Assembly: GCA_037179515.1 (NCBI GenBank)
Contig: JAXCGZ010017036.1
Span: 1 to 64,000, forward strand
Length of the DNA stretch: 64,000 nucleotides
Source of the DNA: Halocaridina rubra
Lineage: Eukaryota; Arthropoda; Malacostraca; Decapoda; Atyidae
Reading direction: 5' to 3'
The translations under genes were made by a program, and so were the position numbers. The notes beneath the pieces were generated by a model. The model was not told where the DNA came from and searched no databases. It was given only the letters and a program-made list of their open reading frames with translations. The number at the start of each line of letters is the position of its first letter. Positions within the stretch are counted from its first letter, which is position 1. Shown here one piece after another: positions 48,790-61,182 of this stretch.

Positions 48790-50184
48790 AACAGTGTAAA
48801 CCTTCTTCTTCTTCTTCTTCGTCTACACCTTTTCCCACTTTTATGTGGGTTCGATGTTTCTGGCCAGTGTTCTCCATATGTTCCTGTCCCATACCTCATC
48901 ACCCAACAAACCTTTAGACCTCAGGTCATCAATGATGCAATCCATCCACCTATGCTTTGGTCTCCCCCTCCCTCTCCTACCCTGTATATCCATTTCCATC
49001 ACCCTCCTCCCAACATACTGTTCATCCCTCCTAATGACATGACCATACCATCTTAGTCTACTTTCTTGTATCTTATCTGATATTTCTCTAACTTTTGAGG
49101 TACCTCTAATTACCTCGTTTCTGATCTTATCGCTTCTTGTCACCCCACACATCCATCTCAATATCCTCATCTCTGCCAGATTCCAATTTTTTCTCTTGTG
49201 TCTTCTTTATTGCCCATGCCTCTGCTCCATACATCATCGCGGGTCTCACAACTGTCTTATGCACTTTATCCCTCAACTTAATCCCTATTCTCCAGTCGCA
49301 CAGCACCCCAGACACTTCCTTCCAGTTCTTCCATCCCGCTTGTATTCTGTGGGTTATTTCTGACCCTAGGTCACCATCCTCTGCTACTGTTGATCCCAAA
49401 TACTTGAACTTTTCAACTCTTTTCAACATCTCCCCCTCTGTCATCTTCCTGCTGATTCTCAGTCCTCTATCCTCCATCACTCTTCTCCACTCCTCAAGCT
49501 TCTCCTCCACTACCTCTCGTCTGTTGCTACACAGTACAATGTCATCTGCAAAGAGCATACACCATGGTGACTGATCTCTAATACCCTGGGTTACTACATC
49601 CAAGACCAGATCAAATAGATATGGACTCAAAGCAGACCCTTGATTCAGACCAACATTTACTGAGGGACTTTTCGTCAAGCCCACACTGCTCTTAACATTT
49701 GCCTCAGCCCTCTCATACATATCTTGGATGATTCTTACATACTTCTCGGGGACTCCCTTTTCTCTAATACACCTCCACACCTCTTGGCGTGGTACTCGAT
49801 CATATGCCTTTTCCAGGTCAATAAAGACCATATGCAGTCCTTTCTGTTTCTCTTGATGCTTTTCCATCATTTGTCTCAAGGCAAATATGGCATCCACTGT
49901 CCCTCTTCCAGGCATGAAGCCAAACTGTTCATCCCCAATAGTCGCTTCCTCTCTGAGTCTCCTCTCTATGATCTTATCGCTTCTTGCACACTCCTGAATG
50001 TCTCCCTTCCCTTTATAGATTGGGATGATTAGGCTTCCTCTCTACTGAAGGGGCAAGCCAGCCTCAACTTGGTGCCGGTCCCAAGCCCGGGTAAATGGGG
50101 AGGGTTGGCGGCAGGAAAGGCATCCGACCATAATAATTTTTGCCAAAACCAAAATATAACCAGTACAGATAAACAGTGTAAACC
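48790..50184 (-). mobile_element. Internally deleted RTE-like LINE with target-site duplication
   Basis: Bounded by AACAGTGTAAACC at 48790-48802 and 50172-50184, a 13-bp target-site duplication. Minus orientation: a ~120-bp 5' non-coding segment (50046-50171) is joined directly to the middle of RT, so the endonuclease and RT N-terminus are missing, and the 3' end closes with (GAA)n at 48803-48820. Both ends are original, so this is an internal deletion, unlike the usual 5' truncation of LINEs. Confidence 0.85.
48841..50040 (-). pseudogene. RTE-like reverse transcriptase remnant
   Basis: Starts in RT at IIPIYKGKGDIQECA. About 18 residues that normally follow are missing near 49975. It continues with FGFMPGRGTVDAIFALRQ, FIDLEKAYDRVPRQEVW, GLNQGSALSPYLFDLVLD, catalytic LFADDIVL, the FKYLGSTVAEDG block, and a C-terminus with SRLRWYGHVIRRDE and GRGRPKHRWMD. 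A frameshift near 49170-49185 separates the C-terminal 109 codons. The order is that of RTE/BovB-type LINEs. Confidence 0.85.
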
Positions 50185-50215
50185 TATGATACCATATTGT
50201 TAGTTAGCTAGACAC

Positions 50216-53200
50216 ACAAATGGATTTATTCACCTTATCACCTTATCACCAAGATGCCTGGTAGACACTACTGTCTGTCAGCTGGCACTCCTCTTAGAAA
50301 CCCTCTCCAGTCTTCTCGTTCTTCGTACCAGTTATTTTCTTCCACTTCCCGCAGAGACGTTCCTCTCCTTTCCAAAGCCGTCGCCACACCTTCCAGCCAT
50401 CTTTTCCTTGGTCGGCCCACTGGCCTCTTCCCTTGCGGCTTCCAAATAAGGTACTTCTTTGGTTTTCTATGTTCTTCCATCCTCATTACATGTCCGTACC
50501 ACCGCAGCTTGCTCTTTTCTATATCATCCAGCAGGGGTAGCACATTCACTTCATTCCTAATGTACTCATTTCTAATTTTGTCTCTTCTTGTAACATTCTT
50601 GATTAGCCTGAGTACTTTCATTTCGGCCGCTTGCAGCTTTGATTTTGTCTTCGTTGTGAGCGACCAGGTCTCTGATCCGTAGAGCAATATCGGCTTTAAG
50701 ATGCTTTGATAAATTGTGACTTTGCACTTCATTGGTATGTTGGCATCTCGGAGTAGAGGGTACATCAACCCAACATTTCTGTTATATTTCGCAATTCTGT
50801 TATTTATATCTACCTCCTGCATGTTGTTACTTCCGACATTTACCCCCAAATGGGTGTAGTTGTCAACCTGGTGAAGTTTGTCCTGACCAATATATATATC
50901 TAGCAGCCGTTCTTTGTTTCTTGATATGACCATTATCTCAGTTTTACCTCTTTGGGTATTGATCTTCATTCCGTTACTCTCCATTCCAGTCCACCATTTA
51001 GTTGCTACTTCTTGGATATCTGCTGCGGAACTAGCCAGCACCACCACATCATCTGCATACAACAAAGTTTCCTCTCCATTCTCGCCGATCTTTATGTCTC
51101 TTATGCATTTATCCATGAACACTATGAACAGAAGTGGTGAAAGCACATCGCCTTGTCTTACACCCGACTTGATGGAGAACTCCTCGCTCTCAATTTTCTG
51201 AGTTCTTACTCTGCTGGTGCAACTTGAATATACACTTACTATTGCTCTCACCAACTTCGGTGGCACTCTATAGTGTTCATCCATTAATATGTTCCATAGG
51301 TGGTTCCTATTTACACAGTCAAAAGCCTTTTGGAGATCGATAAATAGGGCATATTTGTCAATGCCCCATTCCCAACTTTTTTCCAGTAACATTTTAACAG
51401 CAAATATTGGGTCAGTAGTACTACGTCCCGGTCTGAAACCATATTGGCTATCATCCAAAACGTCCTCCACACATCGTCTCAACCTTCCTTCCAAAATTCG
51501 AGTATAAATTTTTCCAGCATGGGACAGCAATGTCACTCCTCGGTGATTGTCGCATTCAGTCTTGTCCCCCTTTTTCAGAATTGGGCTGATAATTCCCTTC
51601 TGCCAATCTGGAGGTACGATTTCTGTAAGGTAGGCAGCGTTACATATGTCCAACAATTTCTTAACCACACTTTCCCCCCCCGCCTTCAGCAGCTCCACCG
51701 GCAAGCCATCCTCTCCGGGGGCTCTTCCGTTTCTCATCCTTGCCATAGCCACCTTCACTTCATTCATAGTGATGAGTTCCACCTCTCCATCTCTCCGGAT
51801 GATATGGTTTTCGGGTATCCCCTGGTTACTTGGTATATTTAGCATTTCATCAAAATACTCCCTCCATCTCTGCGATATTTCGTTGTGCTCGGTTAAGAGA
51901 GATCCAGTCTTATCCTTTATTGCATAGCTGGTATTATTTCTTTTTCCTCGGTAATTCCTTGCTAGGTTGTATAAAAGTTTCCTGGTTCCTTCATAGTCAG
52001 ACTCCAACTCCTCCCCAATCTTTTTCCAACTATCTGTTTTTGCTTTTCTTTTTATCCTCTGAGCTTCATTTCTGGCCAATTCATACTGTGCTCTATCCCC
52101 TTGGGATCTTGTTTTTAGCCATCTTCTGAACCCATTCATTTTGGCTTTCACCGCACTTTTCACTTCTTCATTCCACCAAGGGGTTCTCTTCTTTTGTCCT
52201 CTATATGGTACTTTCTGGCCTAGGACTTCGCTTGCAGCTTCAGCAACTTCAGTCTTGAAACTGTTCCACATTGATTCAGAGCTGTCTCCCACCTCCCCCA
52301 TATCAACATTTTCCAGCTTAGTCTTGATACTCCGTCCCAACTCCTCCTTTGTTGCCTCCACTCTTATTTTGCTCAGCTTATATCGTTTTGCTCCTCTGCA
52401 TCTGTTTCTGTTTGGTTTTTTGATGTTTATTTTCGCCAAGACCAGTCTGTGATCTGCATCTAATGACACAGATGGAATTGCCTTGACATCGTAAAATATG
52501 CCTCTGTTGTTTGTCAGAAAAAGGTCAATCATAGAGCTCTGTGAGTAAGTGTGTGTGTTACTATTGTATCTGTACCAAGTCCACTTTTGACTCATTCTGT
52601 GCTTATAATATGTATTCATTATTTGCATGTTATTGATTTTAGCAAAATCCAAAATTCTGACTCCTGCTTCATTTTGGTCTCCCACGCTGAATGCTCCCAT
52701 ATTACTATCATAATTCCTTCTGTCGCATCCTATGTGTCCATTGAAGTCTCCACATATGATCACATTATTCTGGTATTTGACACTGTCCACTGTCTCCTGC
52801 AGCTCCACATAGAATTCCTCCTTCTCAGCTGTTGGTCGGCCCTGTTGTGGCACATATACTTGTATAATACTGACCCCATCTTCAATTTTCAAATCAATTT
52901 CGACCATCCTTGCACTTATGTGGGTCACTTTTTCCACAGCGTCTCCCAATGTTGGTTCCAGGAGAAATCCAACGCCATGCTTTGAATCGTCTCCCCCACT
53001 GTAGATCAGTCTATAGTCCTCATGGACAATCCTATCGCCACTACCTCTCAGCCTGGTTTCCGATAGGGCCAGCAGAGACAGCCGCCTCATCTTCATCACC
53101 TCAACCAGCTCCTCCTCCTTATTTCTGAGAGTAGCTACGTTAATTATACCAAAGCGAAGTTTATTTCCATTATTCAAATTCGTTTGTCCATGTTCAGTTG

Positions 53201-53444
53201 CGGTCGTAATCGAAGAGGTCCGTCCCAACCCGGGGATTCTTTGCACCCCCCTCCTATTCAAAGGCTGCCGGGGACTGGGGGCCATTTCTCTTTGGTGTGC
53301 CATGCATAGCTTGAGCATAGAGGTTTTTACATCAGTGGGTTGCTAGCCCTATCCTGATAACCCTCCTCATTTATCCGGGCTTGGGACCGGCATTGGTTGC
53401 CCAGTGCTTGTTTGGGTTCCCAATGGCTGAGTTACAAATGGATT
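50216..53444 (-). mobile_element. Full-length RTE-type LINE with 12-bp target-site duplication
   Basis: ACAAATGGATTT occurs at 50216-50227 and 53433-53444, directly flanking a 3.2-kb minus-strand element. It has a ~115-bp 5' UTR, one uninterrupted ORF and a very short 3' UTR of about 40 bp ending in tandem GTGATAAG-type repeats (50238-50258) and AATAAATCC. A short 3' UTR with a simple repeat tail is typical of RTE. With both ends, a duplication and an open frame, it is a strong candidate for a recently active copy. It lies about 30 bp from the internally deleted RTE-like copy. Confidence 0.9.
50268..53318 (-). CDS. RTE-type ORF: AP endonuclease plus reverse transcriptase, intact
   Basis: A single frame of 1016 codons, the usual size for RTE. 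The N-terminal AP-type endonuclease (about residues 55-290) shows GIINVATLRN, LSETRLRG with the metal-binding Glu, YVPQQG, ICGDFNGHIG (about 190-198), SMIDLFLT and DADHRLVLAKI ending in the catalytic His. The RT (about 500-800) shows GVTLLSHAGKIYTRIL, FIDLQKAFDCVN, GVRQGDVLSPLLFIVF and catalytic YADDVVVLA. The C-terminus has SKLRWYGHVMRMEE and GRPRKRWLEG. All catalytic residues are present, with no stop or frameshift. The first Met is used here, but a Met further in (MAHQ or MAPS) is possible. It nicks target DNA and primes reverse transcription of its own RNA, and could also mobilise SINEs. Confidence 0.93.
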   Translation of the reverse strand: MLKLCMAHQREMAPSPRQPLNRRGVQRIPGLGRTSSITTATEHGQTNLNNGNKLRFGIINVATLRNKEEELVEVMKMRRLSLLALSETRLRGSGDRIVHEDYRLIYSGGDDSKHGVGFLLEPTLGDAVEKVTHISARMVEIDLKIEDGVSIIQVYVPQQGRPTAEKEEFYVELQETVDSVKYQNNVIICGDFNGHIGCDRRNYDSNMGAFSVGDQNEAGVRILDFAKINNMQIMNTYYKHRMSQKWTWYRYNSNTHTYSQSSMIDLFLTNNRGIFYDVKAIPSVSLDADHRLVLAKINIKKPNRNRCRGAKRYKLSKIRVEATKEELGRSIKTKLENVDMGEVGDSSESMWNSFKTEVAEAASEVLGQKVPYRGQKKRTPWWNEEVKSAVKAKMNGFRRWLKTRSQGDRAQYELARNEAQRIKRKAKTDSWKKIGEELESDYEGTRKLLYNLARNYRGKRNNTSYAIKDKTGSLLTEHNEISQRWREYFDEMLNIPSNQGIPENHIIRRDGEVELITMNEVKVAMARMRNGRAPGEDGLPVELLKAGGESVVKKLLDICNAAYLTEIVPPDWQKGIISPILKKGDKTECDNHRGVTLLSHAGKIYTRILEGRLRRCVEDVLDDSQYGFRPGRSTTDPIFAVKMLLEKSWEWGIDKYALFIDLQKAFDCVNRNHLWNILMDEHYRVPPKLVRAIVSVYSSCTSRVRTQKIESEEFSIKSGVRQGDVLSPLLFIVFMDKCIRDIKIGENGEETLLYADDVVVLASSAADIQEVATKWWTGMESNGMKINTQRGKTEIMVISRNKERLLDIYIGQDKLHQVDNYTHLGVNVGSNNMQEVDINNRIAKYNRNVGLMYPLLRDANIPMKCKVTIYQSILKPILLYGSETWSLTTKTKSKLQAAEMKVLRLIKNVTRRDKIRNEYIRNEVNVLPLLDDIEKSKLRWYGHVMRMEEHRKPKKYLIWKPQGKRPVGRPRKRWLEGVATALERRGTSLREVEENNWYEEREDWRGFLRGVPADRQ

Positions 53445-53452
53445 TCATAAAC

Positions 53453-53454
<2 letters not shown>

Positions 53455-53551
<97 letters not shown>

Positions 53552-53718
53552 AGGATAGGGTATCAGAATATCAACCCCCTATTCCCTTGGGTGTTATCGA
53601 AGTCGACGAGAAGGGACTGAGAATTATTGTCTTCATATTTTCCCTCCGCGTGAAGTCATTGCATACAAGGGGTTTCTATTAGGAATACAGGACTCTAAAC
53701 GTGTGTGTGTGTGGCCAC

Positions 53719-53806
<88 letters not shown>
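53455..53806. repeat. (CT)n and (AT)n microsatellites
   Basis: (CT)n at 53455-53546, starting ten bases past the RTE target duplication, and (AT)n at 53723-53806 after a short (GT)n. The 175 bp between show nothing recognised. Confidence 0.95.
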
Positions 53807-54828
<1,022 letters not shown>

Positions 54829-54939
54829 GTTTGAAAGCTTATTGCCTTTATCGCATTTAACACGTTCTTATTTTTCTAATTTACAATTGTGTCTATAGTA
54901 TAGACACAATAGTACAGACTCTGTACTAATGTTTTTGTG

Positions 54940-55130
54940 AGCCGCGGTAGGTGACTGGTAGGGATCTTGAACCGAAAAGTGACGAGCCTGATCGAGTCGG
55001 TCAGAGTTTTAGGAAGGTCAGCCATCCTGCCTAATTCCCTCGGTTCATGCCTGTTTGTGCCCACTGCCATTCGTTTGGGGAATAATTTTGACACATTAAG
55101 CCGTAAAACAGAATCGGTCTTTTTTTTCGT
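54940..55130 (+). pseudogene. Possible LINE C-terminal fragment
   Basis: The plus strand reads GRSAILPNSLGSCLFVPTAI followed by RLGNN. FVPTAIRLWNNL-like endings are common at the C-terminus of LINE RT proteins. There is no RT motif nearby and the frame is short, so this is tentative. Confidence 0.3.
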
Positions 55131-55194
55131 GTCGTTTTCTGCCTCCTCGTGTATAGTTCACCTTTATGCTGGCTAAGTGTGTGCGACCGGCTCA

Positions 55195-55430
55195 TTTACA
55201 TAAATTTAAAGCGACTCTTTACTGGAAGCTATTTACATGTTGCTGGGGGGGGATTATTTTTCATTTAGGCATGGACACTACTTAGATTTTTTTTTTATAT
55301 TAATTGTTGAAAAGTACTTTCGATTTTTCGTTTGAGTGTTGGATGTTACTTTAATGTCTTTCATTTGGCTGTTGAAAGCTACTTTCATGTTTTTCACTGG
55401 GTATTGCAAGCTACTTTTTCTTTTTCTTTT
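55195..55430 (+). repeat. Dispersed repeat, copy 2
   Basis: Partner of 48530-48765, with the same order of shared words and the same GTTGAAAGCTACTTTCAT-based sub-repeats. A run of G near 55245 and a T tract differ between copies. Confidence 0.7.
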
Positions 55431-55529
55431 TATCTCTATCCTTGTGTATGATTCTCTTTCCCTCTCTTACTGATATTTCTCTTCCTATTTTGAGATTTTC
55501 TTCATTGAGTGTTAAATTTTATTATATTG

Positions 55530-56526
55530 AGGGCTTAAAAACTAAATTATCTAATGAGGTATGGGAAGGGATTTCTGGGGTATAGATGTGGGTAGTTAAG
55601 CCAGCAGGTCAGGTCGCAGGTAGCAGATTACCTGGAGAATTGAATACCACAGGCCAAGGATTATCACAAGATAAGATCAATACAGTAAATTCTCTCACAG
55701 GAAAGAACAGCAGTCCGTCAGTTAATATAAATTTGGATGAGGAATATAACAATTGTGTCATGACTCTTAAGAATAGTCAGAAAGACTATATTCCCGTGAA
55801 ACATTTCAGATCAAGAAAAAATGACCCTAAATGGATGAACAATAGAATAAAGAATCTTATAGGTATTAAAAGAGGAATATACAGGAAACTAAAAAGAGGT
55901 GAAGAGCAGGTGAGGCAGCAATATATACAGTTAAACGGGGAAGTTAAAAAGATAGAGAGTCGAAAAGAAAATACGAAGTTAGAATAGCAGGAGAAGCTAA
56001 AGAAAATCCTAAAGGGTTTTATCAACATTATCAAACAAAATTTAAGGAAAAAGTCGGACCAATTGAAGTAGCCAATGGCCATATCACAGATGATGATAAA
56101 ATGATTATTTCTTATCTGTATTTACCAATGAAAACTTGGAATATATTCCAGAGGTAGAATCCATTTACAGAGACAGTCCCGATAATATACTTAGTTCAAT
56201 AAATATTACGAGAGAGGAGGGAATAAAAGAAATAGATATATTAAAGGCTCATAAATCTCCGGGACCTGATGGAATATATGCTAGAATATTAAAGGAATGC
56301 AAGGAAGAGCTTTTTTGTCCACTAACTGCATTATTTAATAATTCAATAAAATTAGCATCGGTATCCATGGAGTGGAAATTGGCAGATGAGGTACCAATAT
56401 TTAAAAAAGGAGAACGAGTTAAAAAGAATAATTATAGGCTTGTAAGTTTAACGTCAACAGTGGGTAAGATTCTGGAATCCATCATTGCAAATAAAATAAG
56501 GGCACATCTAGAATTACACAAACTGT
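55530..56526 (+). pseudogene. CR1-like LINE, copy 2: internal ORF2 fragment
   Basis: About 1 kb that aligns with 38328-39551 of copy 1 but lacks its SINE. It begins abruptly at GAGGGCTTAAAAACT and ends at TTACACAAACTG, missing both the endonuclease start and the RT catalytic part. A 4-bp deletion near 55953 and a ~19-bp deletion near 56100 shift the frame, leaving two 133-codon pieces. Truncation at both ends is unusual for a LINE insertion and points to later rearrangement. The right end joins directly to tRNA-core units. Confidence 0.88.
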
Positions 56527-57240
<714 letters not shown>

Positions 57241-57494
57241 AATCCCTACAAAAATTTGAAGTGGACCATGTAAATAGAGAGTTGGCTAGATTTTTTTTTA
57301 TAAAGATTGTATAGAGGTAGATAAGTAAATAGATATAATTGAGAATTTGATAGTTATGTAAGTAGTGTTCAAATAGTCAAATTATACATAGATAACTAAA
57401 TGATGAATAGATACCCCTAAGATTAATTCGATATGTCACGTTTTAATTGCTATTGAGATAGACACTTACTTATTTTAAAGATACGTATAGGATG

Positions 57495-57545
57495 GATTCG
57501 GTTTTAAGTCACGAACTCCCTTTTCTACTAAGGGCTAGAATGGTC
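57495..57545 (-). mobile_element. SINE 3'-half fragment
   Basis: GGTTTTAAGTCACGAACTCC and CTAAGGGCTAGAATGG correspond, inverted, to the tail half of the SINE at 34750-34951 (GGTTTTACATCACGGACTCC, CCAAGGGCTAGGACGG). Diverged and partial. Confidence 0.6.
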
Positions 57546-58369
57546 ATAAGATGAATTTTCCTTTGGTTTAGGCTTTGATACCAAGATTTGGGTGGCGATT
57601 TAAGTGGTCTAAATATTTAGCTTTCTCTTGGCATATCCTACGGACTTCATGGTCACCACCTGGGGTGAATATACTCTCATTCATTCATCTGGAAGTCTGT
57701 TAATACCCTGGATAGGGTTCAAAATGCCACTCCCACTCTCAACAGGTTCGTCATTGTCTGAGAGATTTTATTTATTTATTTATTTATTTAAAGTGTAGCA
57801 GTTTATTTTTGTGTACTTTATAAGCTCCTACGTGGAAATGATTATATTGAACTGAAGCTCACTTAATGCCCTGTCATGGATGGCTAAATTAGTCAGGTGC
57901 ACTCTCTCCAGATCTAGCTTTCTTTTTTTTTTCTTACTCCTGAGGATTTGACTTTCATACTGTATTAATACCTGGCTAAAATGTTTCATTCTTCTGGAAT
58001 TCACCTAATACCCTCTTAGTAATGGACGTCCAAAGAGCCAGGCTGACCCTTTACTGGTGTATCTTTGATAGGCTGACATATCTTATTTAGTTTTTAGTCG
58101 TTAGTTTAGCAAGGTATTATTTCCCCTAGCAATGATCTAATGATGTAGTACTTTTTATAGCAACACCTGGGTGGATACTTTCATTCATCTGGAATTCACT
58201 TTATACTCCTCTAAACTGAATTGTTAAATTAGTCACTTCATCACTTTGTGCATCCTTGCTCGTCTGAGGGATGTTAGTCACTGAATTAGCCATGGCATAG
58301 TATCATTATTCAGCCTTTATCTGAAAAAAAATTTGTGGGTGGCTTTACCGCAGACATATAAAACTCGTC

Positions 58370-58432
58370 AGGTTGTTCTAGTTTTACGTCACGGACTCCC
58401 ATTTCTACCAAGGGCTAGGACGTTTGCCTTCT
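58370..58432 (-). mobile_element. SINE 3'-half fragment
   Basis: TTTTACGTCACGGACTCCCA, then CCAAGGGCTAGGACGTTTGC and CTTCTTATG match the inverted 3' half of the SINE at 34750-34951 more closely than the piece at 57.5 kb does. The head is missing. Confidence 0.65.
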
Positions 58433-58775
58433 TATGAGTCGAAATTTATTCAAAATCCAAAATTTTACAGTTTCCTTGGTGGAGAAGGAATGAAATAGAT
58501 GCTTTACCTCTTCTTGGATACAGTAAATCTTTAATTTTCAAATTTGAACGGGCAGTATTTAGTTATTTGTATTTTCTTAGAGTAACCCGGGTGTGTTGGG
58601 ATTGTATGCCATTGTGACTATTTTCTTGTTAATTGTTTTATCACTTGCACTGCTGGTTTCACTGCTAATAAATTACTTCCAGTCTTACTGCTTTTTTTTT
58701 TTTTATTTGGGATCCACCTCATTGTCCCACTTTGAATAGGTTATCGGTATGCCAATTAAGTTTTAAGGTTCGGTG

Positions 58776-58921
58776 ACTATGAAACTACTACTACTAATAA
58801 TACTACTGATGATGCTGCTGCTGCTTCTACTACTGCTACTACTACTGCTGCTGCTGTTTCTACTACTAATATACTTCAGATATTTCCTGTCACTATTTTT
58901 CTGCTTGGATAGCTATTACCG

Positions 58922-59009
<88 letters not shown>
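58776..59009. repeat. Trinucleotide-rich patch and (CT)n microsatellite
   Basis: 58776-58870 is a mosaic of CTA, CTG, CTT and ATA triplets, which gives a Leu-run frame. 58925-59009 is (CT)n with one interruption. Confidence 0.85.
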
Positions 59010-59013
<4 letters not shown>

Positions 59014-60805
59014 CATAAAAAACGATGCTGAAGACGAATGAATCTTGAAGCGTGCGAGAGATACGCATTAATTATCACCTCTAAATAGTTCATAACACGT
59101 GGCAGTTACAAATTATTTTGTGGAAGGAGGTATAGGGTGTATGAGGGTGACAGATGCTTCATTAAGATGGAGATAAAAGGTGATTCACAAGATGTTTAAA
59201 TTATATTTGACAAGGTTACAGTGCGTACAAATCACATTTTTAGACCATTACATTTATCTTGAATTCTATGAAATGTTTATCTGTCTGGAGATCTGGCTAT
59301 GGCTACTCTTAAACATTGAATGAATGGGAAGGTTGGTGTCGAGAAAGATATCTGGTCCATCAAAGCGTTCTCCAGCTTTCATCAACAGTTTCGTTCCTCT
59401 GAACTTAGATGCATCTTCTTCAGCCCATTGTAATATATACACTTTCTACGTAATTAGATTGGCTTTTAAAAGTCCGGAAAAAGTTGATCTGCTCTTGACC
59501 ACAGAATTATATATTTTTTAGCTCCTCCCATAACTAGAATATATGTATTTGTCACAAAATAGCCATCCCTCTTTATGAGAAGAAGGAGTTTAATAGGAGA
59601 ATTATCTTAAAAATTCAATTGATAGTAATAGCAGGATGTAAGAACTGCATCACAACCAACTGCGATGCATAGGAAGAAGTACTGAATATCCTAGTTGTCT
59701 GGCAGTTACAAAACAGGAGTAAAAGTGGACTTGGAAATACATACCAAAAAATGCATACATTCATAGGATTGCTGCATTTTCGCATTATAATAGGCACGAA
59801 ACAGTGACCTCGCTTTTTGTAAAAAACATTGTAAAAGAATTAGAGGTAAAAAGTCGGCGAAGAAACTGGTCACCCCTACTCTGACTCATTGGAAGGAGTA
59901 CCGCATATTTCAGAGGTACGGTCATCCTAAGACTCTTACCGTGCGTTTGGGTTAAAACTGTAAAATGAGAGAGAAGGAGAATATGGTGGAGTACATCTGA
60001 TTTCTGTATCTATCTCAAGTAGGGAAGCATTTATATTATCATACGAGGGTAATGTTGGTAGTCACACCACCGTGAACCTACGCAAGGATAAATCCTACAT
60101 AGATTGTAAAAAAAAAAAAAAAATGCATTCCGTACATATTTGATATATGTATCTGACATTGGTGCGACCATATCTACAGTGCTTTCTTCTTTTACAGCCG
60201 TTATATTATCCAGGTATTGATCTTTGAAAGATGGGAGGCAGAGCAGTAACAATTCAGTGGGAGAGACATTTTTTGTTAAATATTCATTTCATTTGTTTAA
60301 TATGACTTATGCAAGACAGTGTCTACAAAATTGTGCTGTAATACACCCGCAGATTGTCATACAAATGTTATGTTGCTCTAAATGTTTCTTAAATGTTTTA
60401 TGCCGTACTTCACAAGGACCATACATAAAAGTGTTTCTTCTTTTTGAAGCCTTGATATTGTACATACTTATGACATAATTACATACAGATATGATAGTCA
60501 GGAAACCGCGACCCTTCGTCAAGAGGTAACCTTGCAGAATGTACGAAAAAGTGATATTTGTTCGTTCAATACTTACAATAAAAAGAATGCCAGATCTACA
60601 ATATAATTTCTTTCTTGCACGTCATTCATACAATGTGAATATTTAATTTGTTAATATGGAGGTCTGGGAATCACGAATCAGTGACCTCCAAACAAGAAGA
60701 AAACCTGTCGCAGGAAAAGAGAATTGATGTTGCATATATCCATTTCATATTTACATCTGGCTTAGAACCAAATGTACAAAGGTAATTTTGCTCTTTTATG
60801 TCATT
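59010..60805. other. No gene or repeat recognised
   Basis: About 1.8 kb of mixed, AT-rich sequence. Frames up to 84 codons occur on both strands without domain signal. This is the longest stretch of the window in which I see no element. Confidence 0.55.
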
Positions 60806-60809
60806 CATA

Positions 60810-60906
60810 CGAATCCATGACAAAATTCCAGTAGACAAAATCACAGCGGGCAAAATCCCAATGGACAAAATCCCAGCCTCATTCCAAAAATGGACAAAAT
60901 CCCAGT
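60810..60906. repeat. Minisatellite based on GGACAAAATCCCA
   Basis: About five imperfect copies of a 13-18-bp unit (AGACAAAATCACA, GGGCAAAATCCCA, GGACAAAATCCCA and variants), ending just before the TTAGG-like block. Confidence 0.75.
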
Positions 60907-60929
60907 GTCATAAAATATTGATTAATAAA

Positions 60930-61040
60930 CTAACCTAACCTAACCTAACGTAAATCTAACTTAACATAACCTCATCCAAACTTAGCCTAACCTAAAACTT
61001 TAGGATAACCTAACCTAACCTAAATTTTTAACCCAACCTA
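60930..61040. repeat. Degenerate interstitial telomere-type (CCTAA)n repeat
   Basis: Contains CTAACCTAACCTAACCTAAC and later GATAACCTAACCTAACCTAA, with decayed AACTTAACAT and ACCCAACCTAAC variants. CCTAA/TTAGG is the ancestral arthropod telomere repeat. About 15 recognisable pentamers remain over 110 bp. The degeneracy indicates an internal, old block, not a chromosome end. Confidence 0.75.
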
Positions 61041-61182
61041 ACTACACCTAAGGTACTCCATATCTCCAGTTGCTTTATTATGAGATGGGTTATCTCCAGT
61101 TGGCCAATGGTGATGCGTGTTTTCTCCGGTGCTGAGGTGCGTCTTTCACTTGAATTTTCAATGTTTAATTTGTTTCTATTTA

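Larger units (their letters stand above)
57239..58775. other. No gene recognised, apart from two SINE pieces
   Basis: AT-rich sequence with no coding region. Two segments, listed separately, match the 3' half of the SINE at 34.75 kb. A short (TTTA)n lies near 57768-57790. Confidence 0.55.

Noticed and set aside
58773..58900. Poly-Leu transmembrane protein
   Set aside because: Produced by a CTA/CTG trinucleotide patch with no coding context.
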